Of a DNA stretch of 64,000 bases, positions 26,373 to 39,988 are shown piece after piece; the first letter of the stretch is position 1; each line of letters opens with the position of its first letter. This DNA is from Nocardioides cremeus (lineage in GTDB: Bacteria; Actinomycetota; Actinomycetes; Propionibacteriales; Nocardioidaceae), in assembly GCF_030518195.1 (NCBI RefSeq), contig NZ_JAULSC010000018.1, positions 1 through 64,000 of the forward strand, given 5' to 3'. Below the pieces are notes generated by a model. The model ran no database searches. It saw only the letters and a program-made list of their open reading frames with translations, and was not told where the DNA came from. The translations under genes were made by a program, and so were the position numbers.

Positions 26373-26641
26373 GCCGGGCCCGTCGTCGCGCCGCGGGGGC
26401 AGCTCCCGCACAGGCGATCTGGGGCCCTCTCGGTGGTACCCGTACCCGTCGACACCCCTGGGAGGCGCTCCCAGACACCTCCCTGCGGCCGTGACGGAGT
26501 CTTTTCGGCGTCGCGAGACCTGACACCTGGGGACGAAGCGTGTCCTGGGGCCCGCAGAGCGGTAGCATGGCCCCCGGGTCGCCTCTGGCGACCCGACCCA
26601 TGTCCTGGCTCGTCACACGAGCCTGCAACGAAGAGGTGGAC
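26373..26641 (+). promoter_or_regulatory. gyrB leader with hairpins
   Basis: The 269-base gap before gyrB contains a 7-bp stem CTGGGAG/CTCCCAG (26458-26464 and 26468-26474), a TAGCAT box (26563-26568) that could be a -10 element with a weak -35, and directly after it a perfect 9-bp hairpin CGGGTCGCC-TCT-GGCGACCCG (26575-26595). A ribosome-binding site AGAGGTGG precedes GTG 26642. The hairpin would sit at the 5' end of the gyrB mRNA. The promoter call is tentative. Confidence 0.45.
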
Positions 26642-28795
<2,154 letters not shown>

Positions 28796-28849
28796 GTTTC
28801 TAGTCCAGATCTTAGACATTCGTAGAAGCGACGAGAGAGACACAGAGAC

Positions 28850-31644
<2,795 letters not shown>

Positions 31645-31645
<1 letters not shown>

Positions 31646-32337
31646 TGACCGAGCGATCCACCGAGTCCCGCTCGACCTCCGGGTCGAAGCCGGTCTCCCA
31701 GGGCGCCTCCAAGCCCGCCAAGAAGCCGGCCCCGGGGCCGGGCTCGAAGGGTTCCTCGGAATCGAAGGGTGCGACGGGGGCAAAGGGGTCGTCGGGCCCC
31801 TCGTCCGACGACACCGCGGCGCGCGCGCCGATCACCGAGCGGATCCAGGGGCGCGTCACCAAGGCGGCCGAGGAGCACAAGGCGAACCGGGAGGCCAAGA
31901 AGCAGGCCGCCAGCGCCGGCAGCGCCAAGCCCGCAGCACCCTCGGGCTCGAAGGGCACGCCCCGCGGCCCACGCCGGGCCCGGCTGCGGCTGACCCGGGT
32001 CGACCCCTGGTCGGTGATGAAGACGGCCTTCCTGCTCTCGGTGGCCTTCGGCATCGTCACGGTGGTCTCCGTGCTGATGGTGTGGACCGTGCTCGACGGC
32101 GCCGGGGTGTGGGAGTCGATCAACCGCACCGTGACCGACGTCGTGGGCCAGGAGAGCGCCTCCGACTTCGACGTCGAGAACTACATCGGCACCTCGCGGG
32201 TCATCGGCTTCACGATGCTGATCGCGGCCGTCGACGTGGTGCTGCTGACCGCGATCGCGACGCTGGGCGCGTTCCTCTACAACATGGCCGCCGCGCTGCT
32301 CGGCGGCATCGAGGTCACCCTCGCCGAGGACAACTGA
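31645..32337 (+). CDS. DUF3566 transmembrane protein
   Basis: A 230-residue protein. The first ~110 residues are Ser/Gly/Lys/Ala-rich and disordered; the DUF3566 domain then has two transmembrane segments (about 125-150, FLLSVAFGIVTVVSVLMVWT, and about 185-215, MLIAAVDVVLLTAIATLGAF), with LRLTRVDPWSVMKT before the first. It follows gyrA with an ATGA overlap, the conserved actinobacterial arrangement. The function is unknown; conserved position suggests envelope or division-related work. Confidence 0.88.
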
Positions 32338-32366
32338 GGCCACCCGGCCCTCGCCCGCACCGCGTT

Positions 32367-32396
32367 TTGTCCGCGCGCGAGGGCGTCGGGTAGTCT
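32367..32396 (+). promoter_or_regulatory. Promoter of the tRNA-Ile transcript
   Basis: TTGTCC (32367-32372), an 18-base spacer and TAGTCT (32391-32396) form a good housekeeping-type promoter 60 bases upstream of tRNA-Ile. The DLW-39 gene and tRNA-Ala may be on the same transcript. Confidence 0.5.
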
Positions 32397-32455
32397 CCCC
32401 TCTCGGTCGTCCGGGTCCCTGACCCGTGCCGATCCCGCCGGCTGCTGCCGGTGTG

Positions 32456-32532
32456 GGGCCTATAGCTCAGACGGTTAGAGCGCTTCCCTGATAAGGAAGA
32501 GGTCACAGGTTCAAGTCCTGTTAGGCCCACCA
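32456..32532 (+). tRNA. tRNA-Ile (GAT)
   Basis: A complete cloverleaf. The acceptor arms are GGGCCTA and TAGGCCC, the D-arm is GCTCAGACGGTTAGAGC, the anticodon loop CTGATAA carries GAT, the T-loop is TTCAAGT, and an encoded CCA ends at 32532. This is the tRNA usually found after gyrA in actinobacteria. Confidence 0.97.
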
Positions 32533-32580
32533 CCACCCACGTCCCACCAGCGTGATCCGATCCGTGCCGGGAGGCTCGTC

Positions 32581-32706
32581 GTGAAGAAGATCCTGATGCT
32601 CCTGCTCGCCGCCGGTGGCGCCCTCGCGGCGAAGAAGAAGTACGACGAGTCGCAGGCCGAGCAGGCTCTGTGGGCCGAGGCGACCGACCCGGTCGCGAAG
32701 GGCTGA
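32581..32706 (+). CDS. DLW-39 family small protein
   Basis: A 41-residue protein between tRNA-Ile and tRNA-Ala. It has an N-terminal hydrophobic helix ([14 protein letters not shown]), a basic KKKY segment, then the family signature region ALWAEATDP (family name from D-L-W). GTG 32581 has GGGAGG 6 bases upstream. This family is found at this position in many actinobacteria; its function is unknown. A single-pass membrane location is likely. Confidence 0.9.
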   Translation: MKKILMLLLAAGGALAAKKKYDESQAEQALWAEATDPVAKG

Positions 32707-32721
32707 GCCCGACCCGTTCCA

Positions 32722-32797
32722 GGGGCCTTGGCGCAATTGGTAGCGCACCTGCTTTGCAAGCAGGGGGTTAGGGGTTCGAGTCCCCTAGGCTCCACCA
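32722..32797 (+). tRNA. tRNA-Ala (TGC)
   Basis: The acceptor arms GGGGCCT and AGGCTCC pair with one G-U. The D-arm is GCGCAATTGGTAGCGC, the anticodon stem-loop CCTGCTTTGCAAGCAGG has TGC, the T-loop is TTCGAGT, and CCA is encoded. It lies 15 bases after the DLW-39 gene and probably shares its transcript. Confidence 0.97.
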
Positions 32798-32832
32798 CCG
32801 CTGCGTCCCTCCCGGGTGCTTGACTGGGTGTC

Positions 32833-34293
32833 GTGACGACACCGCCCGATGCCCAGCGCCTCGTCGAACAGCTGATGGCCGACCCCGGGTCCGCTGAGAG
32901 CCGGGCGCTCCTCGAGGGCCTCTTGGACGGCCGGGTGAGCAGCCTGCTCGAGAAGCTGCAGGCCGTCGAGGCCCCGAGGCTGCTGCCGGTCCCCGCCGAG
33001 GTCCGCGGGTTCCGGGTGCGCCTGGACCTGAGCGGGGCCGAGCCGCCGGTCTGGCGCCGGCTCGAGCTGCCGGGCGACCTCGACCTGCCCGCGCTGCACG
33101 GCGTCATCCAGTCCGCGATGGGGTGGTACGACTGCCACCTGCACCGGTTCCGCACCGGCAGCGACCCACGCGCGCCCGGGTTCGTCACCAGCTTCGACGT
33201 CGAGGAGGGCGAGGAGGGCACGCTCGAGGACGGCGTGCGTCTCGACCAGCTGGTCGCGCAGCAGGGCGACCAGCTCTGGTACGAGTACGACTTCGGCGAC
33301 GGCTGGGAGCACCGGCTGGTCGTCGAGGCGGTGCTCGACGAACCGCCCGCGGCGCCGCGCTGCACGGGCGGGCGGATGGCCTGCCCGCCCGAGGACTGCG
33401 GCGGGATCGGCGGCTACCAGGAGCTGGCGGCCTGGGTGCGCAGCGGGTACGACGCGGCACACCTGCCCGCAGCCTTTGACGGGCCCGCCCACGCGCACTC
33501 CTGGCTGCCCGACGACTGGGACCCCGACGCCTTCGACCCGGCACGGGTGGACCTCGCGCTCGCCGCGGCGGCAGCCGAGCCGGCCGCCGTCACCGGCGAG
33601 CTGGCATCGCTGGTCGAGGAGCTCGAGCGTCACGGCTCCCACCAGCTCAGGGAGGTGCTGGCCCGGCCGCTGTCGCACGGTCCCACCGACGTCGGCGACG
33701 AGCAGGCGGCACGGCTCACCGGAACCTACCGCACCTTCCTCGACGTCATCGGTGACGGCGTGATGCTGACCGCGGCCGGCTACCTGCCGCCGGCGGTGGT
33801 CGAGCAGCTGGCGGACCGGCTGGGGGTGAGCGAGTGGTGGTTCGGCCGGGCGAACCGGGAGGACCTGACCTTCCCCGTCGCCCACGTCCGCACCGCCGCC
33901 CGGGCCCTGGGCCTGGTCAGCCTGCGCAAGGGCCGGCTCTCGCCGACGGCTGCCGCTCGACGCCTGGGCGCGGACCCCCAGGCTCTCCGGTGCCACGTGG
34001 TGAGCCGGCTCCCGCTCGGCACCAGCGACGCGGACCGGCAGGCCGGCTGGATGGCCCTGGCCGTGGCCGGCAGCGGCGTACCGGCCGGGCAGTGGCGCGG
34101 CGAGGTCACCCTGCTGCTGCACGCCCTCGGGTGGCGCGACGGTGACGACCGGGTCTCCCCGCCGCCAGCACACAGCCCGACTCTCGACGTCCTCGAGCAC
34201 CTGGCCGGGGGACCGGGTGTGCGCACCCACCACCTGCAGGAGGTGGACCCGGCGGTGGCCGCCACCGCCCGCGCGGTCACCGCGCCGAGGTAG
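32833..34293 (+). CDS. Plasmid pRiA4b ORF-3 family protein
   Basis: A 486-residue protein. Residues ~58-215 form the pRiA4b ORF-3-like domain: FRVRLDLSGAEPPVWRRLEL, LHGVIQSAMGWYDCHLHRF, then YEYDFGDGWEHRLVVE, and CTGGRMACPPEDCGG with its Cys pair and GG-Y. The rest (about 230-486) is a helical region of unknown role found in actinobacterial members. The activity of this family is not known; it is often sporadic in genomes. The gene lies directly after tRNA-Ala, a common insertion point, but GC content is like its neighbours. GTG 32833; the start could be slightly different. Confidence 0.8.
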   Translation: MTTPPDAQRLVEQLMADPGSAESRALLEGLLDGRVSSLLEKLQAVEAPRLLPVPAEVRGFRVRLDLSGAEPPVWRRLELPGDLDLPALHGVIQSAMGWYDCHLHRFRTGSDPRAPGFVTSFDVEEGEEGTLEDGVRLDQLVAQQGDQLWYEYDFGDGWEHRLVVEAVLDEPPAAPRCTGGRMACPPEDCGGIGGYQELAAWVRSGYDAAHLPAAFDGPAHAHSWLPDDWDPDAFDPARVDLALAAAAAEPAAVTGELASLVEELERHGSHQLREVLARPLSHGPTDVGDEQAARLTGTYRTFLDVIGDGVMLTAAGYLPPAVVEQLADRLGVSEWWFGRANREDLTFPVAHVRTAARALGLVSLRKGRLSPTAAARRLGADPQALRCHVVSRLPLGTSDADRQAGWMALAVAGSGVPAGQWRGEVTLLLHALGWRDGDDRVSPPPAHSPTLDVLEHLAGGPGVRTHHLQEVDPAVAATARAVTAPR

Positions 34294-34376
34294 AGGAGCT
34301 GGCGCCGGCTCGTGGGCCGGGTCGCATTCAGGGGATCCGCGCGTGGGTCGGGACGGGCGGTGGCAGACTCTGCGCC

Positions 34377-35282
34377 GTGCTCTCTCGACCGGTCCTGGCG
34401 CTCGCTGCTGCCCTCGTGGCGCTGAGCGGCTGCAGCAGCCCGATCGAGGCGCCCGACGCGAACGAGCCGGCGGTGCCGCTGGCTACCCCGGCGGTCGAGC
34501 AGCAGCGCCCGCCGGCGGCGCGGGTCGTGCTCGACTACGTGCCCGCCGACGTCGCCCGCGTCACGGTCACCGACTACGAGCAGGTGGCCCTGCAGCTGGG
34601 GGTCGTCGACCTGGCCAGCGAGCTGGACGCCGGCGAGCGGGCCGACTTCTGGCGCCGGGCCGAGACCGAGACGGTGCTGCTCGCCGACGGGCTGCTGCGC
34701 CCGGTGCAGGAGCGGCTGCAGCGCGACTTCTCCATCGGCCAGGAGGACGTGCGGTGGGAGGCACGACTCTTCGACGACGCCGGTCGCGAGGTCGGCTTCG
34801 TCCAGTCGTGGGCCGCGATCATCGATCCCGCCGTGCTGCGACGAGCCGTCGATGCGGGCGTCGGCCCGCTGCGCGGGGCCACGGTGCTGGCCGAGGAGAG
34901 CCTCGTGCTCTCGGGCGTGGCCGAGCAGGTCGAGGAGCCCTGGGGTGGCGACCTGGTCGACCCGCTGGTGGACGGCCCCGCCACCTCGACGTACCTCGAG
35001 CTGGGGTGTGTCGACGAGCAGGGGCCCGACACCCTCGACGAGCTCGAGGCCTACACCGTCTCCTTCGGCAGCGTGCTCGCCACCGCCCGCCTGGGCGACG
35101 GTCGCAGCGACCTCTTCGACCGCATCGAGACCGCAGCGGGCGACGACTCCTTCTCGGAGGTGTTCACCGGCGGTGCGGCCGACCCCTCCAACGGCCGGCT
35201 GGGCTACGAGGTCGTCTCGCCGCCCCGTGCCGCCGCCCTCACGCTGCGCCGGGCGCTGCCGTTCGCGGCCTGCGCCGGCTGA
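34377..35282 (+). CDS. Putative lipoprotein of unknown function
   Basis: A 301-residue protein with a lipoprotein signal peptide: hydrophobic segment LALAAALVAL followed by the lipobox LSGC with Cys near residue 18, then a Ser/Pro/Ala linker. The mature domain is acidic and I do not recognise it; two further Cys lie near the end (LELGCVDE and FAACAG). It is probably attached to the outer face of the membrane. GTG 34377 is 83 bases from the preceding gene; SURF1 follows after 46 bases. Confidence 0.7.
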   Translation: MLSRPVLALAAALVALSGCSSPIEAPDANEPAVPLATPAVEQQRPPAARVVLDYVPADVARVTVTDYEQVALQLGVVDLASELDAGERADFWRRAETETVLLADGLLRPVQERLQRDFSIGQEDVRWEARLFDDAGREVGFVQSWAAIIDPAVLRRAVDAGVGPLRGATVLAEESLVLSGVAEQVEEPWGGDLVDPLVDGPATSTYLELGCVDEQGPDTLDELEAYTVSFGSVLATARLGDGRSDLFDRIETAAGDDSFSEVFTGGAADPSNGRLGYEVVSPPRAAALTLRRALPFAACAG

Positions 35283-35328
35283 GGACCTCGCGGGGCCCGG
35301 GTGCCCGCCGCCCTCCTATCCTGGGAGG

Positions 35329-36123
35329 GTGAAGACGGCCCTGGCACCGCGCTACTGGGGCGCGCACCTCCTGGCGCTCGTGCTGGTGGCCGCCGCCTCC
35401 GGCCTGGGCTGGTGGCAGTACGCCGCCTACCAGGCGCAGCAGGAGGCCGAGGCCCGCGACCTGACCCGCGCCGAGCCGGTGGCGCTGGCTGAGGTGATGG
35501 GCCCCGACGACCCGTTCCCGGCCCCGTCCGTCGGCCAGCCGGTCGCCGTCGAGGGCACCTGGGTGCCCGGGGGCACCGTCTACGTCGAGGGCCGCGAGCA
35601 CGACGGCGCCGACGGCTACTGGGTGCTCACGCCGCTCGCGGTCGGGGGCCCCGACGCGCCGGCGCTGCCGGTGGTGCGCGGCTGGGTGGCCTCCCCGAGC
35701 GATGCCACCGCCCCGCCCGAGGGCGCCGGATCCGTCCAGGGCTGGCTGCAGCCCGCCGAGGGCACCGGCGTCGCCGACGTCGACCGCAGCGACGACGTCG
35801 TGCCGCAGGTGCGCACCGCCGACCTGATCCAGCACGTCGAGCAGGACCTCTACGGCGCCTACGCCGTCGTCGACCACGACGCCGCGGCCAACGCCGCCCT
35901 GGTCGACGCCGACGCCCTCGAGCCGGCCGACCTGGCGGCGCTGCCCCGGGCCGCGGGCTCCACCGGCCTGCGCAACCTGCTCTACGCCCTGGAGTGGGTT
36001 CTCTTCGGCGCGTTCGCCGGGTTCGTGTGGTGGCGCTACGTGCGCGACCTCACCCGGGCACCCACCGAGGCGGCACCGAGCGCGGACGAGCCCGAGGACC
36101 GCCCGGTAGCGTCGAGCCCGTGA
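35329..36123 (+). CDS. SURF1 family protein (cytochrome oxidase assembly)
   Basis: A 264-residue membrane protein with the SURF1 layout. TM1 is near residues 9-29 (followed by GLGWWQYAAYQAQ), a large extracytoplasmic part follows with VEGTWVPGGTVYVEGREHDG, GYWVLTPL and VVRGWV, and TM2 is near 220-240 (LYALEWVLFGAFAGFVWWRY). SURF1 helps haem a3/oxidase assembly; actinobacterial homologues are assigned by family. GTG 35329 has GGGAGG 3 bases before it. A TATCCT box at 35317-35322 might be a promoter. The stop overlaps the next gene by 4 bases. Confidence 0.88.
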   Translation: MKTALAPRYWGAHLLALVLVAAASGLGWWQYAAYQAQQEAEARDLTRAEPVALAEVMGPDDPFPAPSVGQPVAVEGTWVPGGTVYVEGREHDGADGYWVLTPLAVGGPDAPALPVVRGWVASPSDATAPPEGAGSVQGWLQPAEGTGVADVDRSDDVVPQVRTADLIQHVEQDLYGAYAVVDHDAAANAALVDADALEPADLAALPRAAGSTGLRNLLYALEWVLFGAFAGFVWWRYVRDLTRAPTEAAPSADEPEDRPVASSP

Positions 36124-36509
36124 ACGACGAGCTGCGCGCCCCGCTGGCGGCGTACCGGGTGATGGCCACGATCGTGGGAGTGCTCCTGGTGGTGCTGGTC
36201 CTGATCGGCCTGCCGCTGCACTACGGCTACCTGGTCTCCGACGCCGCGTGGCTGGCCGAGGGCAGCGGCAGCGGCTGGCAGCTGGGCTCCGACATCTCCG
36301 CCTACCTGGGCGTCGCCCACGGCTGGCTCTACATGATCTTCCTCTTCTGCGCCTTCTGGCTCTCGCGTCGCGCCGAGTGGGAGATCGGCTTCACCGCGGT
36401 GACCCTGGCCTCCGGCACGGTGCCGCTGCTCAGCTTCTGGGCCGAGCACCGGGCCACCCGCCGGGTGCGCGCGCTGCAGCGCAGCGACGCGGCGGCCGCG
36501 AGCCGCTGA
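36120..36509 (+). CDS. DUF3817 integral membrane protein
   Basis: A 129-residue protein with three transmembrane segments (about 14-36, 60-82 and 88-107). Conserved features of the family are IGLPLHY near the first helix and AHGWLYMIFLF in the second. Its function is unknown; it is found beside SURF1 or respiratory genes in several actinobacteria. GTG 36120 overlaps the SURF1 stop (GTGA). Confidence 0.85.
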   Translation: MNDELRAPLAAYRVMATIVGVLLVVLVLIGLPLHYGYLVSDAAWLAEGSGSGWQLGSDISAYLGVAHGWLYMIFLFCAFWLSRRAEWEIGFTAVTLASGTVPLLSFWAEHRATRRVRALQRSDAAAASR

Positions 36510-36531
36510 CGAGCACGTCGAGGAGGAGCAG

Positions 36532-37371
36532 ATGACCACCGCGTTCGTCCTCGGCGGCGGCGGCGCGCTGGGTGCCGTCGAGGTGGGCATGCTGGCCGCC
36601 CTCCTCGAGCGCGACGTGCGCCCCGACCTGGTGCTGGGCACCTCGGTGGGTGCCATCAACGGCGCGTTCCTTGCCCAGGACCCCGGCCCCGACGTCGTCG
36701 AGCGGCTCACCGGGCTGTGGCGCTCGGTGGCCGCCAACCGGCACGAGGTGTACGGCGACCGGCCGCTGCGCAGCGTGCGGCGCGCGGTCGCGACCGGCAC
36801 CCACCTCTACTCGGCCCGGCCACTGACCACCCGGCTGCGCGAGGAGATCGGCGACGTCGACTTCGCCGACCTCGCCGTGCGCCTGCAGGTGTGCGCGGCC
36901 AGCATCGAACGCGCCGCCGAGCACTGGTTCGACTCGGGCCCGGTCGTCGACGCCGTCGTCGCCAGCGCCGCGGTGCCGGGGCTGCTGCCGCCCGCCCGGG
37001 TCGGTGACGAGCACTTCCTCGACGGCGGCATCGTCAACTCGGTGCCCGTGGCCCGCGCCCACCAGCTGGGCGCCACCCGGATCTTCGTGCTCCAGGTCGG
37101 TCGCGTCGACCGGCCGCTGCAGCCGCCGCGGCGGCCCTGGGAGGTCGCCAGGGTCTCCTTCGAGGTCGCCCGCCGGCACCGGATGAACCGCGAGCTGGCC
37201 GAGCTGCCTCCCGAGGTGGAGGCCCACGTGCTGCCCGCCCGCGGCACCTCGGCGCGCGACGACTCCGTGCGGGCCGGCACCGACTTCCGCGACGTCGAGC
37301 GCCGCATCGAGCTGACCCGGGTGGCCAGCGGCGAGTACCTCGACGCGCTGGGTCTCCCGGGTCCGGGCTGA
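36532..37371 (+). CDS. Patatin-like phospholipase family protein
   Basis: A 279-residue Ser-Asp dyad hydrolase. The oxyanion glycine loop GGGGALGAVEVGML is at 8-21, the nucleophile serine is in GTSVG (about 38-42), and the catalytic Asp is in FLDGGIVNSVP (about 162-172). It probably hydrolyses phospholipids or other acyl esters; RssA/YchK-type homologues are cytosolic or membrane-associated. ATG 36532 follows GGAGGAG. An acyltransferase gene is next, which suggests lipid remodelling. Confidence 0.88.
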   Translation: MTTAFVLGGGGALGAVEVGMLAALLERDVRPDLVLGTSVGAINGAFLAQDPGPDVVERLTGLWRSVAANRHEVYGDRPLRSVRRAVATGTHLYSARPLTTRLREEIGDVDFADLAVRLQVCAASIERAAEHWFDSGPVVDAVVASAAVPGLLPPARVGDEHFLDGGIVNSVPVARAHQLGATRIFVLQVGRVDRPLQPPRRPWEVARVSFEVARRHRMNRELAELPPEVEAHVLPARGTSARDDSVRAGTDFRDVERRIELTRVASGEYLDALGLPGPG

Positions 37372-37391
37372 GCGGCTGACATGATCGCGGC

Positions 37392-38411
37392 GTGAGCATC
37401 CTGCGCCGCGCCGTCACGGCGCCCCTGGTGGTGCTCCTGACCGTGCTGGTCTGGGTCAGCCTGCCGCTGTGGCTGATCGGCGCCGCGGCGCTCTCACCGT
37501 TCGTGCCGGGGCGCTGGCGGGCGCTGCGCCTGACCTGGCTGCTGGTGGTCGCGCTCACCGTCGAGACGCTGCTGCTGGCGGTGCTGCTGGGCATGTGGCT
37601 GGCCAGCGGCTTCGGGGCGCGGCTGCGGTCGGCGTACTGGGAGGGCGTGCACTACGACCTGGTGCAGGGCACGATGTGGGTGCTCTTCAGCGAGGCCCGG
37701 CGGGTGCTGAGGCTGAGCATCGAGACCCAGGGCCCCGCCCCCGACGCGCACCCCGGGGTGCCGCTGCTGGTCTGCTGCCGCCACGCCGGCCCGGGCGACT
37801 CGTTCACGCTCGTGCACGCGCTGATGGACTGGTACGACCGCGAGCCCCGGGTGGTGCTCAAGGACACCCTGGCCTGGGATCCGGTGGTCGGCACCCTGCT
37901 GCGCCGCCTGCCCGCTCGCGCGATCAGCCCCGGCTCGGGCGAGGACCTCGAGACCCAGATCGCCGAGCTGGCGACCGGGCTCGACCGCGACGACGCGTTC
38001 GTGATCTTCCCCGAGGGCGGCAACTTCACCCAGGCGCGCCGCGACCGCGCCATCGAGCGGCTCGACGGGCTCGGGCTGCACGCGATGGCGCGCCGGGCCG
38101 AGACGATGATCCACGTGCTGGCCCCGCGCCCCGGCGGGGTGCTGGCCGCGCTCGACGCCGCCCCGGAGGCCGACGTGGTGATGGTGGCCCACACCGGGCT
38201 CGACCACCTGCTGACGATCGGCGACCTGTGGCGCGAGCTGCCGATGGACAAGCGCCTGGTGATGCGCTGGTGGCAGGTGCCGCGCGAGGAGATCCCCGCG
38301 GGTCGCGAGGAGCGGATCGCGTGGCTCTACGACTGGTGGCAGCGCATCGACGACTGGGTCGAGCAGCACCGGCCGGAGGAGATGTCCTCCGGCCGGGCCG
38401 CCCGTCGCTGA
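37392..38411 (+). CDS. Membrane-bound 1-acyl-glycerol-phosphate acyltransferase-like protein
   Basis: A 339-residue protein. Two hydrophobic segments occur at about 8-38 and 44-75, followed by an acyltransferase domain: the HX4D-type motif is RHAGPGDSF (His then Asp, about 133-141) and the second motif FPEGGNFTQARR (about 205-216). It differs from typical PlsC by its N-terminal membrane region. It starts at GTG 37392, 20 bases after the patatin gene. Substrate unknown. Confidence 0.8.
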   Translation: MSILRRAVTAPLVVLLTVLVWVSLPLWLIGAAALSPFVPGRWRALRLTWLLVVALTVETLLLAVLLGMWLASGFGARLRSAYWEGVHYDLVQGTMWVLFSEARRVLRLSIETQGPAPDAHPGVPLLVCCRHAGPGDSFTLVHALMDWYDREPRVVLKDTLAWDPVVGTLLRRLPARAISPGSGEDLETQIAELATGLDRDDAFVIFPEGGNFTQARRDRAIERLDGLGLHAMARRAETMIHVLAPRPGGVLAALDAAPEADVVMVAHTGLDHLLTIGDLWRELPMDKRLVMRWWQVPREEIPAGREERIAWLYDWWQRIDDWVEQHRPEEMSSGRAARR

Positions 38412-38424
38412 TCCTGGCGCCGGC

Positions 38425-39225
38425 TCAGCTGTTGTTCTTGTCGTCCTCGATGTCGACGACCTCGGCCGGCTCGTCGGGGGTGGTGACCGGGTGCACGGTC
38501 TCCGCCTCGTCGGCCAGCGCCTCGTCGGGCGAGGATCCGCCGGTGTCGTCGCTGGCCCCGGCCATCGGCGCGGCCGGCGTGGGCGCAGCGCCCGCGCCCG
38601 TCGACGTCGTCGCCGCGGCCGCGCCGGTGCCGCTCGCCGGCGGGCTCGGCACGTAGGAGGACTGCCAGTTCTGCGACTCCGAGCCGCCCTGCAGCTTCTT
38701 GGCCACGACCCCGGCCACGGCCGCCAGGCCGCCGACCAGGACGAGCTTCTTGAGCTTGGAGCCCTTCTTCTTCTTCGGCTCCTCGCCCTTGAGCCCGGCG
38801 ACCTTGGCCGAGGCCTTGTCGCCCAGCTCGCCGGCGCGGGTCGTCGCCCGGCCGTTGAGGTCGGAGGCCTTGGCACCGGCGTACGCCGCACCCGAGGCGA
38901 CCAGCGGGGCCGCCTTGGCACGCGCGTCGGCGATCGCCGGGGCCGCCTTCTCGCGGGCCTCCTGGCCCAGCACGACGGCACGGTCGCGGGCGTCGATGAC
39001 GTAGGGCGTCGCCCGGGTGCGGGCGTCGGTCAGCGCCGGTCCCGCCTTGGCGCGGGCGTCGGCGATCGCCGGGCCGGCCTTCTCCTTGGCGTCGGCCACC
39101 AGGTGGCGAGCCTCGTCGCGGGCGGTGCTGACCGCCGACTCGACCTGGGGACGCACGGAGTCGACGACCTGCTCCACGTAGTCACCGGCCTGCTCGATGA
39201 GGGACTTCTTCCTGCGCAGACGCAT
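38425..39225 (-). CDS. Repeat-rich helical membrane-associated protein, function unknown
   Basis: A 266-residue protein. After RLRRKKSLIEQAGDYVEQ come about 110 residues of Ala-rich amphipathic repeats with the recurring unit KAGPAIADARAKA (variants ALTDARTRA, VIDARDRA, APAIADARAKA), resembling apolipoprotein- or YtxH-type helices. Then follow a Lys-rich stretch (EEPKKKKGSKLKK), a hydrophobic segment (LVLVGGLAAVAGVVA) and an acidic/Ala/Thr tail. ATG 39225 has GAGGAAG; an open extension to 39570 overlaps the divergent ppiA region. It is convergent with the acyltransferase (13 bases). It may coat a membrane or a lipid surface; this is only a guess. Confidence 0.7.
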   Translation of the reverse strand: MRLRRKKSLIEQAGDYVEQVVDSVRPQVESAVSTARDEARHLVADAKEKAGPAIADARAKAGPALTDARTRATPYVIDARDRAVVLGQEAREKAAPAIADARAKAAPLVASGAAYAGAKASDLNGRATTRAGELGDKASAKVAGLKGEEPKKKKGSKLKKLVLVGGLAAVAGVVAKKLQGGSESQNWQSSYVPSPPASGTGAAAATTSTGAGAAPTPAAPMAGASDDTGGSSPDEALADEAETVHPVTTPDEPAEVVDIEDDKNNS

Positions 39226-39430
39226 CCGCGTCACTTCCTCTCGTCGGTTTGTGATCCATTCGACCACGACTGCTTCGGGCCCATCCAGGCACCCTGTGCC
39301 CCTGTCGGGGCCGCACCTCTGGTGCGAGGTCACCTGCAGGAGGGCCTTTTGCGCCTCCGTGCGAGGATCGTCCCGCACGCACGACGCGTCGTCGTACACC
39401 CTGAAGTACCCCCTCTCGCGAAAGGCAGTC

Positions 39431-39943
39431 ATGGCGGACCCGCAGGCCATCCTCAAGACCAACCGGGGCGACATCGTCCTGAACCTCTTCCCGAACCACG
39501 CGCCCGAGACGGTCGCGAACTTCACCGGCCTCGCGACCGGCGAGAAGAAGTACGACGCCGGCAACGGCAAGACCGGCCCGTTCTACGACGGCCTGGGCTT
39601 CCACCGCGTCATCGCGGGCTTCATGATCCAGGGCGGCTGCCCGCTGGGCACCGGCACCGGCGGCCCCGGCTACACGTTCAAGGACGAGCCGCACCCCGAG
39701 CTGGTCTTCGACAAGCCCTACCTGCTCGCGATGGCCAACGCCGGCCCGGGCACCAACGGCTCGCAGTTCTTCATCACCCTGGGCGCCACCACGTGGCTCA
39801 ACCACAAGCACACCATCTTCGGCGAGGTCGCCGACCAGGCCTCGCGCGACGTCGTCGACGCCATCGGCAGCACCGCGACCGGTGCGGGCGACCGTCCGGT
39901 CGAGCCCGTGGTCATGGAGTCCGTGGAGATCGTGGAGGCCTGA
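39431..39943 (+). CDS. ppiA: Peptidyl-prolyl cis-trans isomerase, cyclophilin type
   Basis: A 170-residue single-domain cyclophilin without signal peptide, so cytosolic. Catalytic and binding motifs: the Arg in GFHRVIAGFMIQGGC, then MANAGPGTNGSQFFIT and WLNHKHTIFGEV. It accelerates proline isomerisation in protein folding. ATG 39431 follows GAAAGG; the open frame upstream to 39197 overlaps the divergent gene. The 205-base divergent gap shows no clear element. Confidence 0.95.
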   Translation: MADPQAILKTNRGDIVLNLFPNHAPETVANFTGLATGEKKYDAGNGKTGPFYDGLGFHRVIAGFMIQGGCPLGTGTGGPGYTFKDEPHPELVFDKPYLLAMANAGPGTNGSQFFITLGATTWLNHKHTIFGEVADQASRDVVDAIGSTATGAGDRPVEPVVMESVEIVEA

Positions 39944-39988
39944 GGCACCCGCCTCACGCCCCCACCGAACCCCCACCAGCACGAGCTC

